Positions 24,914-33,316 of a stretch of 64,000 nucleotides of DNA are shown piece after piece. Positions within the stretch are counted from its first letter, which is position 1; every line of letters begins with the position of its first letter. The DNA lies in contig JAWVFH010000008.1 in NCBI GenBank assembly GCA_033856255.1, forward strand, positions 62,001-126,000, written 5' to 3'. Origin of the DNA: WHSW01 sp033856255. GTDB taxonomy: Bacteria; Actinomycetota; Thermoleophilia; Solirubrobacterales; 70-9. The position numbers and the translations under genes were made by a program. Below the pieces are notes generated by a model. It ran no database searches. It worked only from the letters and a program-made list of their open reading frames with translations, and was not told the DNA's origin.

Positions 24914-25966
24914 ATCGCCGCGGCCGAGACCAAGCCAGAGCTGTCGATCATCGTGCCCACGCACCGGCGCCCGCGTCAGCTTCGGGCGACGCTGACGGCC
25001 CTCGGGCGCCAAGCGGCGGCGGAGAACTCCGAGGTGATCGTCGTCGACGACGCCTCCGGTGACGGGACGGCGCGCCTGCTGGCCGAGCTCGAGCGCGAGC
25101 TACCGACCCGCCTGCGAACGATGCGGCTGGAGGTCAACGGCGGCCCGGGCGCGGCGCGCAACGCCGGGATCGCCGCCGCCCGGGCGCCCGTGCTCGTGTT
25201 CTTCGGCGACGACATCTGCCCGCGCCCGGGGACCCTCGCCCGTCACCGCGCCTTTCACCGCGACCATCCCGCGGTTGAGGATGCGCTGCTCGGCCGGATC
25301 GTCCCCAGCCCCGACGCGGACTCGCCGTTCGCACGCTGGCTGCACGAGCAGGGCAAGCAGTTCGCGTTCGCCTGGATGAGCGCCGGAGCTCCGGTGCCGC
25401 CGAGCCTCTTCTACGCCGCCAACTCGTCGCTCAAGCGGGCGCTCCTGGCTCGTGCCGGAGGATTCGACGAGCGCTTCCGCTTCGGACACGAGGAGCAGGA
25501 GCTCTCCAGCCGCCTCGACCGCGAGGGTCTGCGGCTCGCCTACGACCCGTCCGCAATCGCCGAGCACGACCACCCGACGGACCTGCGCGCAACCCTGCGC
25601 CGGATGCGCGGGTTCGGCCGCTCGTTCAGGCTCCTGACCGAGACCTTGGACACTGAGACCCCACCCCGCAGGCCCGGCGCCAGACATCGCGCCAAGGCCG
25701 CGGCGCTGACCGGACTGGCGATGCTTCCGGGTCGGCGCGGCATCGGCCGCGAGGCCACCTGGGCATTCCTCTGCGAGGAGGCCCACCGCGAGGGCTACTG
25801 GGAGGCCGGCGACCCGCCGCCGGACGAGCCTCCGGTCCGGATCGGCACCGCTCTCCTGCGTCGCGCCGAGCGGGACCCGGCGGTGCGCTCGAGCACCCTC
25901 CCGGGCGCCGACCGGCCGCCGTTCAACCCGGACCGGGATCGCGACCTCCAGCCCGCTCCGAGGTAG
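24914..25966 (+). CDS. Family 2 glycosyltransferase with an apparently non-standard start
   Basis: GT-A domain with VIVVDDASGDGTAR, FFGDDICP metal site, and the second-half block GHEEQELSSR. The first standard in-frame start is GTG at 24953, inside the first beta strand: that GTG encodes the valine of LSIIVPTHRR. The strand is universally present in GT2 proteins, so translation should begin earlier. Upstream, the frame is open only to a TGA at 24893-24895 and contains no ATG, GTG or TTG; an ATC at 24914 lies 9 bases after GGAGG. I give 24914 as the likely start. The C-terminal 57 codons overlap antisense with the convergent GT2 gene. A sequencing error near the start is an alternative. Confidence 0.8.
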   Translation: MAAAETKPELSIIVPTHRRPRQLRATLTALGRQAAAENSEVIVVDDASGDGTARLLAELERELPTRLRTMRLEVNGGPGAARNAGIAAARAPVLVFFGDDICPRPGTLARHRAFHRDHPAVEDALLGRIVPSPDADSPFARWLHEQGKQFAFAWMSAGAPVPPSLFYAANSSLKRALLARAGGFDERFRFGHEEQELSSRLDREGLRLAYDPSAIAEHDHPTDLRATLRRMRGFGRSFRLLTETLDTETPPRRPGARHRAKAAALTGLAMLPGRRGIGREATWAFLCEEAHREGYWEAGDPPPDEPPVRIGTALLRRAERDPAVRSSTLPGADRPPFNPDRDRDLQPAPR

Positions 25967-26919
25967 GCCGGCCGCATCAGCCTGAGCATCTCGCCGTTGG
26001 GGCGCTTGCGCCGAGCCTGGATCGATCGGCGTGCGTCGAGCGCACCCGGGAGCTCGCGCGTGGCCGCGCCCCAGGCGCGCAGCAGCACGGCCGCGTCGCC
26101 GCGGTACTGCGCGCGCGCCAGCGAGCCGAGCCTCCGCACCAGGGCCCAGGGAACGAACGCGATCAGCGCCGGTGTGGGGAAGTCCTTGACCATCATCAGC
26201 AGGATGTTGCGGTGACAGTGGAAGAGCTCGAAGCCCGCGATTCGTGAGCTCGACTCGCCACCGACGTGATAGGCGACGGCGGTGTGCTCGTAGAAGCAGT
26301 CCCAGCCGGCGAGCTGAGCGCGCAGGCCCCAGTCCACGTCCTCGATGTAGGCGAAGAACCGTTCGTCGAACGGTCCAACCTCCTCGAGCGCCTGGCGGCG
26401 ATATAGCGCCGCGGCCGCGCACGCCGAGAGGACCCACGGCGAGCCGTCGTACTGGCCCCGATCGCGCTCGCCCTTGCCGCGCCGGACGCAGTAGCCGTCC
26501 CAGCCGACCAGGTCTCCGGCACCGTCGAGGACATTGCGTCGTGACCACTCGAGCAGCTTCGAGGCGATCGAGGCGGCGGACGGCTCGCGCTTCAGGGCCG
26601 CGGTCGTCGCCGCGAGCCAGCCGGGCGCGAGCTCGACGTCGTTGTTCAGCAGGGCGACGAACTCGCTGTCGCCGGCGGCAATCCCGGCGTTCACGGCCCC
26701 GGCGAACCCGCGGTTCTCCTCCAGCGCCAGGACCCGGACCTGCGGCCAGCGCTCGGCGAGCGACGCGACCGAGCCGTCGGTCGAGCCGTTGTCGACGACG
26801 ATCGTCTCGAAGTCGTCGAACTCCTGGGCCGCGAGACTCTCGAGCACGTCCTCGAGTTGCTCGCGGCCGTTCCAGCTCGGGATCACGACCGAAACGCTCG
26901 GGCCGCCGGCGGTCGTCAT
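25795..26919 (-). CDS. Family 2 glycosyltransferase, rhamnosyltransferase-like
   Basis: 374 residues. GT-A domain with SVSVVIPSWNGREQL, VDNGSTDGSV, NRGFAGAVNAGI and the LLNNDVEL metal motif, then the FDERFFAYIEDVDWGLR block. This pattern is that of the WbbL/RfbF-like rhamnosyltransferase group, a likely but not certain activity. After about residue 310 the sequence becomes Arg/Ser/Gly-rich without family likeness, and its final 58 codons run antisense to the 3' end of the convergent GT2 gene. The ATG has a TAGGCT box 6 bases upstream, implying a leaderless mRNA. Confidence 0.86.
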   Translation of the reverse strand: MTTAGGPSVSVVIPSWNGREQLEDVLESLAAQEFDDFETIVVDNGSTDGSVASLAERWPQVRVLALEENRGFAGAVNAGIAAGDSEFVALLNNDVELAPGWLAATTAALKREPSAASIASKLLEWSRRNVLDGAGDLVGWDGYCVRRGKGERDRGQYDGSPWVLSACAAAALYRRQALEEVGPFDERFFAYIEDVDWGLRAQLAGWDCFYEHTAVAYHVGGESSSRIAGFELFHCHRNILLMMVKDFPTPALIAFVPWALVRRLGSLARAQYRGDAAVLLRAWGAATRELPGALDARRSIQARRKRPNGEMLRLMRPAYLGAGWRSRSRSGLNGGRSAPGRVLERTAGSRSARRRRAVPIRTGGSSGGGSPASQ

Positions 26920-26925
26920 CGCCTC

Positions 26926-26931
26926 AGCCTA
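26926..26931 (-). promoter_or_regulatory. Candidate leaderless -10 box of the GT2 gene at 26919
   Basis: TAGGCT on the minus strand, 6 bases before the ATG. Confidence 0.5.
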
Positions 26932-26994
26932 GTCAGCAGACCCGTCGGGGGCGCCGCTTCAACGCCATACTGCGCGGCGGTTCGAGGTTTCCTG

Positions 26995-28509
26995 ATGGCA
27001 ACACCGCAGAGCGAGATCGACGCGGCGACGGTGGTCGGGCGCCGGCGCCGGACCGCACGCGGCGCCGTGATCAACTCGGCTTTCCTGGTCGGGCTGGGCA
27101 CGATCAACCTGCTCAAGAGCTTCATCGTCGTCGGCATCGTCTCGGCCGCCGAGTTCGGGGTCTGGAGCATCGTCGTGCTCGCCGTCTACCTGGTGATCGC
27201 GATCAAGGCGGTCGCGGTCGCCGACAAGTACGTCCAGCAGCGCGAGCCCGACCAGGAGGCGGCCTTTCAGCGTGCCTTCACCCTCGAGCTCGGAGCGGCG
27301 CTGATCGCGACCTTGGCGATGGCCGTGCTGGCGCCGGTCCTGGCGCTCGTCTACGGCGACGCCTCCTTGCTGGCGCCGGCGCTCGTGATCGCGCTCGTCC
27401 TCCCGGGCTTGGCCCTGCAATCGCCGATCTGGATCTTCTACCGGCGGCTCGACTTCCTCCACCAGCGGCTGTTGATGGCGGTTGACCCGCTGGTCGGCTT
27501 CGTGGTCACGATCGCGCTCGCGGCCGCCGGGCTGGGCTACTGGAGCCTGGTGATCGGCATGGTCGCCGGCGCCTGGTCGGCCGGCCTCGCGGCGATCGCG
27601 CTTTGCCCCTACAGGCTGAGGCTGCGCTTCGACCGTGGCAGCCTGCGCGAGTACCTGACCTTCTCCTGGCCGCTGATGCTCGCGACCGGCCTCGGGCTGA
27701 TGATCGCCCAGCTCTCGGTCTTCTTCGGCAATGCCGCGATCGGGCTCGCGGCGGCCGGCTCGATCGGGCTCGCCGGCACCCTTTCCACCTACGCGGACAG
27801 GGTGGACTCCGTCGTCACGCAGACGATCTACCCGGTGATCTGCCGAGTCACCGACCGGCGCGACCTGCTGCTGGAGGCGTTCGTGAAGTCGAACCGGCTG
27901 GCGCTGATGTGGGCCGTGCCCTTCGGGGTCGGGGTGACCCTGTTCGTCTCCGACCTGATCACGTACGGGATCGGAGAGCAGTGGCGCGACGCCGACCTGC
28001 TGCTGGCGACGATCGGGCTCACGGCCGCGGTCAACCACATCGGGTTCAACTGGAACGCGTTCTATCGCGCGGTCGGCAATACCCGGCCGGTCGCGATCGT
28101 CACCGGGCTCGGGCTCACGACCTTCCTCGCCGTCGCCGTCCCTGGGCTCTATATCGACGGGCTCGACGGCTTCGCGGTCGGGATCGCTGCGATGACCGCG
28201 GTCTCGCTCGCGGCCCGCTGGGTCTACGTCCGGCGGCTCTTCCCCGATCTTCGCTTCGCCCGCCATGGGGCGCGCGCGATCGCGCCGACGATCCCGGCAG
28301 CCGCGGCGGTGATCGCCGCGCGCCTGCTCGAGGGCGGCGATCGCTCCGGGGAGCTGGCGCTGCTCGAGCTGCTGCTCTACATCGCGGTGACGCTGATCGC
28401 GACCTGGTTCTTCGAGCGCGACCTGATCACGGAGATTGGCGGCTATTTGCGGCGCGAGCGGCTCGACCCCGGGGCGGCGCCGGCGGCGAGTCCCTCGCTC
28501 ACCTCCTGA
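26995..28509 (+). CDS. Oligosaccharide flippase (Wzx/polysaccharide transporter family)
   Basis: 504 residues with about 12-14 membrane helices and no soluble domain. The N-terminal segment (AAEFGVWSIVVL after the first helix) and the mid-protein ADRVDSVVTQTIYPV resemble the PST/RfbX flippases that translocate undecaprenyl-linked repeat units. The ATG at 26995 is preceded by GAGG at suitable distance; the frame continues 46 codons upstream but that part overlaps the divergent GT2 start. Being the second flippase of the locus, it may serve a different glycan from the one at the left edge. It ends 3 bases before the convergent argS stop. Confidence 0.82.
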   Translation: MATPQSEIDAATVVGRRRRTARGAVINSAFLVGLGTINLLKSFIVVGIVSAAEFGVWSIVVLAVYLVIAIKAVAVADKYVQQREPDQEAAFQRAFTLELGAALIATLAMAVLAPVLALVYGDASLLAPALVIALVLPGLALQSPIWIFYRRLDFLHQRLLMAVDPLVGFVVTIALAAAGLGYWSLVIGMVAGAWSAGLAAIALCPYRLRLRFDRGSLREYLTFSWPLMLATGLGLMIAQLSVFFGNAAIGLAAAGSIGLAGTLSTYADRVDSVVTQTIYPVICRVTDRRDLLLEAFVKSNRLALMWAVPFGVGVTLFVSDLITYGIGEQWRDADLLLATIGLTAAVNHIGFNWNAFYRAVGNTRPVAIVTGLGLTTFLAVAVPGLYIDGLDGFAVGIAAMTAVSLAARWVYVRRLFPDLRFARHGARAIAPTIPAAAAVIAARLLEGGDRSGELALLELLLYIAVTLIATWFFERDLITEIGGYLRRERLDPGAAPAASPSLTS

Positions 28510-28512
28510 TCG

Positions 28513-30165
28513 CTACATCCGCTCGGGGGCACTGATCCCGAGCAGCTCCAGCGTCGACGCGATCGTCCGCTGGGTCGCCAGGCAGAGCCCCAGCCGGGCC
28601 GCCTCGGCGCCGGGCTCCTCCGCGCCGACGACCCGGCAGTCGCGGTAGAAGCCGTGGAAGTCGGCGGCCGTCGCCGTCGCGTAGGCGCAGAGCCGGTGCG
28701 GGGCGCGGCGCTCGGCGGCGACCTCGATCTCGGCGGGCAGCTCGAGCAGGCGCCGGACGAGCGCTCGCTCGCTCGGCTCGGCGGCGGCCGCCAGGGCCTC
28801 GCTGCCGGCCGCATGCTCGGCGATCTGCTCCTCCGAGCCCGCGGCCCCCTCCTCGGTCGCCTTGCGGAGGATGCTCGCGATTCGCGCGTGGGCGTACTGC
28901 ACGTAGTAGACGGGATTGTCCTGCGAGGTCGAGCGGGCGAGCTCGAGGTCGATGTCGATCGTCGTCTCGTGGCTGCGCTGGAGCATGAAGAAGCGCGTCG
29001 CGTCGACGCCGATGTCGGCGATCAGCTCGTCGAGGGTGACGAAGTCGCCGCGCCGCTTGCCCATCCGCCTGCGCTCGCCGCCCTCGACGATCGAGACCAT
29101 CTGCATGATCGGCGCCTCGAACCGGTCCGGATCGATCTCGAGCGCCGCCAGCGCCGCCCGCATCCGCGCCAGATAACCGTGATGGTCGGCCCCGAGGACG
29201 TTGATCAGCCGCTGGTGGTCGCGCTCGATCTTGTCCAGGTGGTAGGCGATGTCCGGGGCGAAGTAGGTCGGCTCGCCGTCGGCGCGGACCAGCACCCGGT
29301 CCTTGTCGTCTCCGAACTCGGTCGTCCGCAGCCAGACGGCGCCCTCGCTCTCGTAGACGTGACCGCCGGCCCGCAGGACGTCGAGGGCGCGCTCGACCGC
29401 CCCCGCCTCGCGCAGGCTCCGCTCCGACGTCCAGGTGTCGTAGTGGACGCCGAAGAGCTCGAGAGTGCTCTCGATCCGCGCCCGCATGGCCTCCGTGGCG
29501 AGGACCGCCAGCGCGTCGAGGTCGCCGGGTTCGACTCCCGCCCCGGCCAGCTCAGCCGCCAGCTCGGCGACGTATTCGCCGCCGTAGCCGTCCTCGGGCG
29601 GGTCGTCGCCGTGCATCCGCGCCGCCACCGACTCCGCGAACAGGCGCACCTGCGTGCCGGCGTCGTTGACGTAGTACTCGCGCTCGACCTGGTCGCCGAC
29701 CGCCTCCAGCAGTCGCGCCAGCGCGTCGCCGTAGGCGGCGCCGCGAGCGCTGGCGGCGGTCACCGGGCCGGTCGGGTTGGCGCTCACGAACTCGACCAGG
29801 ACCCGTTCGGCGACCGCGGCCGGCGCCGGCGCACCGCCGGCCGCGAGCACGGCCGCCGCCTCCCGGTGCCAGCGATCGGAGAGGAAGAGGTTGACGAAGC
29901 CCGGGCCCGCGACCTCGATCCGCTCGGCGCCGGCGCCCAGCGAGCTGCCGAGCTCCTCGCGGAGGCGCTCGGCCACCTCTCGCGGCGGCGCCCCGGCGAG
30001 CGGGGCGAGCAGCATCGCCGCGTTGGTCGAGTAGTCGCCGAGCTCGGGCTTCGGCGGCCGCTCGAGGGTGAGCCTGTCGCCGGCCTCGCCGTGGAGGGCC
30101 GCCGCCGCCTCGATCACGCGGGCGCGCAGCTCGGCGAGCGGGTCTGATCTCCGGCTGACAGCCAC
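28513..30165 (-). CDS. argS: Arginyl-tRNA synthetase with replaced HIGH motif
   Basis: Class I synthetase charging tRNA-Arg. 550 residues with an N-terminal Add1-like domain (GDYSTNAAM), the Rossmann core (VSANPTGP, YVNDAGTQ), the INVLGADHHGY segment, and the C-terminal DALR anticodon-binding domain (YVQYAHARI onwards). At 136-139, where family members carry H-x-G-H (or HIGG in mycobacteria), this protein reads TAAS, and the KMSKS loop reads RMGKR (367-371). All other landmarks are intact, so it is probably functional with altered ATP-binding residues, or a divergent paralogue. The GTG start has a TAGTAT box 6 bases upstream, indicating a leaderless mRNA. Confidence 0.93.
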   Translation of the reverse strand: MAVSRRSDPLAELRARVIEAAAALHGEAGDRLTLERPPKPELGDYSTNAAMLLAPLAGAPPREVAERLREELGSSLGAGAERIEVAGPGFVNLFLSDRWHREAAAVLAAGGAPAPAAVAERVLVEFVSANPTGPVTAASARGAAYGDALARLLEAVGDQVEREYYVNDAGTQVRLFAESVAARMHGDDPPEDGYGGEYVAELAAELAGAGVEPGDLDALAVLATEAMRARIESTLELFGVHYDTWTSERSLREAGAVERALDVLRAGGHVYESEGAVWLRTTEFGDDKDRVLVRADGEPTYFAPDIAYHLDKIERDHQRLINVLGADHHGYLARMRAALAALEIDPDRFEAPIMQMVSIVEGGERRRMGKRRGDFVTLDELIADIGVDATRFFMLQRSHETTIDIDLELARSTSQDNPVYYVQYAHARIASILRKATEEGAAGSEEQIAEHAAGSEALAAAAEPSERALVRRLLELPAEIEVAAERRAPHRLCAYATATAADFHGFYRDCRVVGAEEPGAEAARLGLCLATQRTIASTLELLGISAPERM

Positions 30166-30171
30166 GACCCG

Positions 30172-30177
30172 ATACTA
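30172..30177 (-). promoter_or_regulatory. Candidate leaderless -10 box of argS
   Basis: TAGTAT on the minus strand, 6 bases before the GTG at 30165; TTAATG 17 bases further upstream could be a weak -35. Confidence 0.55.
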
Positions 30178-30212
30178 GAGGCGCGATGCGGGGCCATTAA
30201 GCTCCGCCGCCG

Positions 30213-31154
30213 ATGCGGGCACTGGTCACCGGCGGCGCCGGATTCATCGGTTCGAACCTCGTCGACGCGCTGATCGCGCGCGGCGACCAGGTCGTCGTCC
30301 TCGACGACCTCTCGTCGGGGCGTCGGGAGAACCTCGCGGAAGCGCTGGCGGCCGGAGCCGAGTTGATCGAGGGCAGCGTCACCGACGACGAGGCGATCAC
30401 GGAGGCCTTCGATCGCGCCCGGCCGGAGGCGCTCTTCCATTTCGCCGCGCAGATCGACGTCCGGCGCTCGGTGGCCGAGCCCGTCTACGACCTCGAGCTC
30501 AACGTCGGCGGCACGGTGAACCTGCTCGAGTCCGCCCGCCGGAACGACCTCCGCCGCTTCGTCTTCGCCTCCACCGGCGGGGCGATCTACGGCGAGGGCG
30601 AGGGCCGCGACCTGCCGCTGGACGAGGCGGCAGACTGCCGCCCCGACGCCCCCTACGCGCAGTCGAAGCTCGCCGCCGAGGGCTACGTCGGCCTCTACCG
30701 CCGCCTCCACGGGCTCGAGACGACCGTCCTCCGGCTCGCCAACGTCTACGGCCCGCGGCAGGACCCGCGCCTGGAGGCGGGAGTCGTGGCGATCTTCTGC
30801 GGGGCGCTCACCGGTGGCGCCCGACCGACCGTGTTCGGCGACGGGGAGCAGACCCGCGACTACGTCTACGTCGGCGACGTCGCCGCAGCCTTCGCGACCG
30901 CGGCCGAGAGCGGCGGGCCCGGCCCGTACAACATCGGCACCGGCACGGAGACCAGCGTGCTCGAGCTCGGCCGCGCGATCGCCGCCGTGGCCGGGACCGA
31001 GTTCGACCCCGAGTTCGCCGAGTTGCGCCCGGGCGAGGTGCGCCGCTCATCGATCGATCCCGGGCTCGCCGCCGCCGAGTTCGGCTGGCGGCCGGCCACC
31101 TCCCTGGCCGAGGGGATCGAGCTCACCCTGGCCGCTGTCGCCCCGGCGCAGTAG
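30213..31154 (+). CDS. NAD-dependent sugar epimerase, GalE-like
   Basis: 313 residues, extended SDR. The ALVTGGAGFIGSNLVD nucleotide loop, LDDLSSG cofactor-discriminating turn, HFAAQIDVRRSV strand, catalytic Tyr-x-x-x-Lys (YAQSK near 148-152) and the RLANVYGPRQ and DYVYVGDVA blocks place it with UDP-glucose/UDP-N-acetylglucosamine 4-epimerases. It likely interconverts a UDP-sugar for the glycosyltransferases around it. Substrate specificity cannot be read from the sequence. 13 bases separate it from the next GT2 gene, so they form an operon. Confidence 0.88.
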   Translation: MRALVTGGAGFIGSNLVDALIARGDQVVVLDDLSSGRRENLAEALAAGAELIEGSVTDDEAITEAFDRARPEALFHFAAQIDVRRSVAEPVYDLELNVGGTVNLLESARRNDLRRFVFASTGGAIYGEGEGRDLPLDEAADCRPDAPYAQSKLAAEGYVGLYRRLHGLETTVLRLANVYGPRQDPRLEAGVVAIFCGALTGGARPTVFGDGEQTRDYVYVGDVAAAFATAAESGGPGPYNIGTGTETSVLELGRAIAAVAGTEFDPEFAELRPGEVRRSSIDPGLAAAEFGWRPATSLAEGIELTLAAVAPAQ

Positions 31155-31167
31155 CGGGCCCGGCGCC

Positions 31168-32052
31168 ATGTCCGGCGATCCCGGGATCGACGTGGTGATC
31201 GTCTCCTACCGCTGCGAGGACCTGCTGCGCGAGTGCCTCGCCTCCCTGTACGCCAACCCTCCGTCCGGGGAACTCACCGTGCGCGTGGTCGACAACGCCT
31301 CCGGAGACGGCACGGCCGAGATGGTGAGGCGCGAGTTCCCACAGGCCGAGCTGACCGAGAACGCCGCCAACGACGGCTTCAGCCGCGCCAACAACCCGGC
31401 GCTCGCGCGCGGCCAGGCCCCGTACGCGCTCGTCCTCAACCCCGACACCCGGGTCACCCCCGGGGCGCTCCAGCGGCTGGTCGAGCTGATGGAGGAGCGC
31501 CCCGAGGTCGGGATCGCGGGCCCGCGGCTGGAGCTCGAGGACGGCAGCTTCGATCACGCTTCGCGGCGCTCCTTCCCGACCCCGCTCAGCGCCCTCGGCC
31601 ACTTCAGCGGGCTCGGCCGGCGCGAGGGGGCCTCCGGCCGGCTCGCCGCCTACCGGGCGCCCGAGGTCGAGTCCGGCCCCGTCGACGCGGTCAACGGGGC
31701 CTTCATGCTGATCCGCCGCGGGGCGCTCGAGGAGGTTGGCGCCTTCGACACCCGCTACTGGATGTACATGGAGGACCTCGACCTCTGCTACCGGTTCGGC
31801 GAGGCGGGCTGGACGACCTGGTTCGAGCCCTCGGTGACCGTCTTCCATGTGAAGGCGGGGACGAGCGGCGAGCACCGCTCCCTGCGGCTCAACTACGCCT
31901 TCCACTACGGCATGTTCCGCTTCTACCGCGACCACTACGCGGGTCAGGGCAACCCGGCGCTGAACGGCGCCGTGTACTGCGGGATCGCGATCAAGTTCGC
32001 GGGCGCTGCGGCGCGGAGCTCGCTGGCCCGGCTCACTCGCCGCGGGCGCTGA
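31168..32052 (+). CDS. Family 2 glycosyltransferase, rhamnosyltransferase-like
   Basis: 294 residues from the ATG at 31168; the frame is open upstream but there overlaps the epimerase gene. GT-A domain with DVVIVSYRCEDLL, RVVDNASGDGTA, NDGFSRANNPAL and LVLNPDTRVTP (metal site), then VNGAFMLIRRGAL and YMEDLDLCYRFGEAG. This is the WbbL-like GT2 subgroup that commonly transfers rhamnose or related deoxy sugars. Its 3' end overlaps the convergent M48 protease gene by 20 bases. It is the last glycosyltransferase of the large polysaccharide region. Confidence 0.88.
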   Translation: MSGDPGIDVVIVSYRCEDLLRECLASLYANPPSGELTVRVVDNASGDGTAEMVRREFPQAELTENAANDGFSRANNPALARGQAPYALVLNPDTRVTPGALQRLVELMEERPEVGIAGPRLELEDGSFDHASRRSFPTPLSALGHFSGLGRREGASGRLAAYRAPEVESGPVDAVNGAFMLIRRGALEEVGAFDTRYWMYMEDLDLCYRFGEAGWTTWFEPSVTVFHVKAGTSGEHRSLRLNYAFHYGMFRFYRDHYAGQGNPALNGAVYCGIAIKFAGAAARSSLARLTRRGR

Positions 32053-33277
32053 GCGCCGCCCCGATCCGCTGAACCGTGGTCGGGTGGGTCCCGAAGACGG
32101 CGCTCAGCCAACCCGGCGGGTCGGGGTCGGAGAGGTTGGTCTTCGCCAGCTGGACCTGGAGGTCGACGAGGGCGCCGGGATCGTGGGTGAGCTGGAGCGC
32201 GAACTGGTCGGCGCTCGCCTCGATCCGCCGCGAGAGCTGGTTGCCCGGGATGTTGAGCGCGAATGCGGCCACGGTCAGCGCCACGAGGTAGATCGGCACA
32301 GCCGACGGGCTCGCCGGGTCGACCCCGCGCCGGCGGGCGATCGCGAGGCTGAGCTCGCGGACGAAGAGGAGGCCGAAGGGGGCGACGATGGCGACGAAGA
32401 TGAGGCCCCGGCGGATGTCGTCGTGGGCGACGTGCCCGAGCTCGTGGGCGACGACCGAGCGCAGGATCGGGCGCTCGGCCTGCTCGAGCAGGTTGTCGTA
32501 GAGCACGACCCGCTTGGTCGAGCCGATCCCATCCACGAAAGCGTTGAGCGAGGTGACCCGGCGGCTGGCGTCGACGCGGTAGACCTGGCCGATGTCCACC
32601 CCGGCCTCGCGGCCGAGCGCCAGCACGTCGGCGCGCGCCCGGCTTGATTCCGGCAGGGGCTCGAACTTGTTGTAGATCGGCGCCAGGACGACCGGGGCGA
32701 TCCAGACGAAGACGACGGCGAGGCCGGTGGTCAGGGCGGCGCCCGGGATCCACCAGCGGCGGGGGAAGCGGCGCACGAGCGCCAGCAGGAGGGCGGCCCC
32801 GCCGGCGGTCAGCAGCGCGGTGATCCCGGCCGAGCGGGCGAGGTCCCACAGCCACGATCCCAGCGACTGGGTCGAGAGCCCGGCGTCGACTGCACGCTCG
32901 TGCGAAACCAGGCTCAGCGGCAGGCTCGCGGCCGTGGTCAGAATCGCGAACCCGGCGCCGGCGACCGCGGCGCCGGGGAGCGGCCGGGCCGCCAGTCGCT
33001 CGAGCGCCCGCCGCAGGGCCGCCGGCCGGCCGAGGGCGACGACGGTGAGGATGGCAACCTCGACCGCCAGGCCCGCGAACAGCAGCGGCCGCTGCGGATC
33101 GCGGTAGTCGTGCGCTCGTTCCAGCTCGGCGGGACTGAAGTAGTCGCTCTCGGCGACGGGCACCGGGTCGGGCGGGCGGTCCCGAGGGCTCAGCAGCCAC
33201 ACCGCCGCCTCGGCGACGAGGATCATCGCGACGGCCGCGCCGCCGACGCGGGCCACGGTCGAGCGCGGCAAGCTCAT
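32033..33277 (-). CDS. M48-family membrane metalloprotease (Ste24/CAAX protease-like)
   Basis: 414 residues, about six to seven membrane helices, with zinc motif HELGH at 278-282 in a cytoplasm-facing segment and a downstream acidic helix (RIEASADQFALQL) that should supply the third zinc ligand. The layout matches Ste24-like proteases; HtpX proteins are shorter (about 290). The role may be membrane protein quality control or maturation. Convergent with the last GT2 gene. A TATCGT box lies 8 bases before the ATG. Confidence 0.87.
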   Translation of the reverse strand: MSLPRSTVARVGGAAVAMILVAEAAVWLLSPRDRPPDPVPVAESDYFSPAELERAHDYRDPQRPLLFAGLAVEVAILTVVALGRPAALRRALERLAARPLPGAAVAGAGFAILTTAASLPLSLVSHERAVDAGLSTQSLGSWLWDLARSAGITALLTAGGAALLLALVRRFPRRWWIPGAALTTGLAVVFVWIAPVVLAPIYNKFEPLPESSRARADVLALGREAGVDIGQVYRVDASRRVTSLNAFVDGIGSTKRVVLYDNLLEQAERPILRSVVAHELGHVAHDDIRRGLIFVAIVAPFGLLFVRELSLAIARRRGVDPASPSAVPIYLVALTVAAFALNIPGNQLSRRIEASADQFALQLTHDPGALVDLQVQLAKTNLSDPDPPGWLSAVFGTHPTTVQRIGAALSARGE

Positions 33278-33316
33278 CGACGCCTACGATAGTCCGCCGG
33301 TATTCGGGGGGACTAA

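Noticed and set aside
13493..28509. Secondary-metabolite (glycopeptide or macrolide) cluster because of the sugar aminotransferase and glycosyltransferases
   Set aside because: No PKS, NRPS or aglycone genes; flippases and GT-C proteins point to surface polysaccharide.
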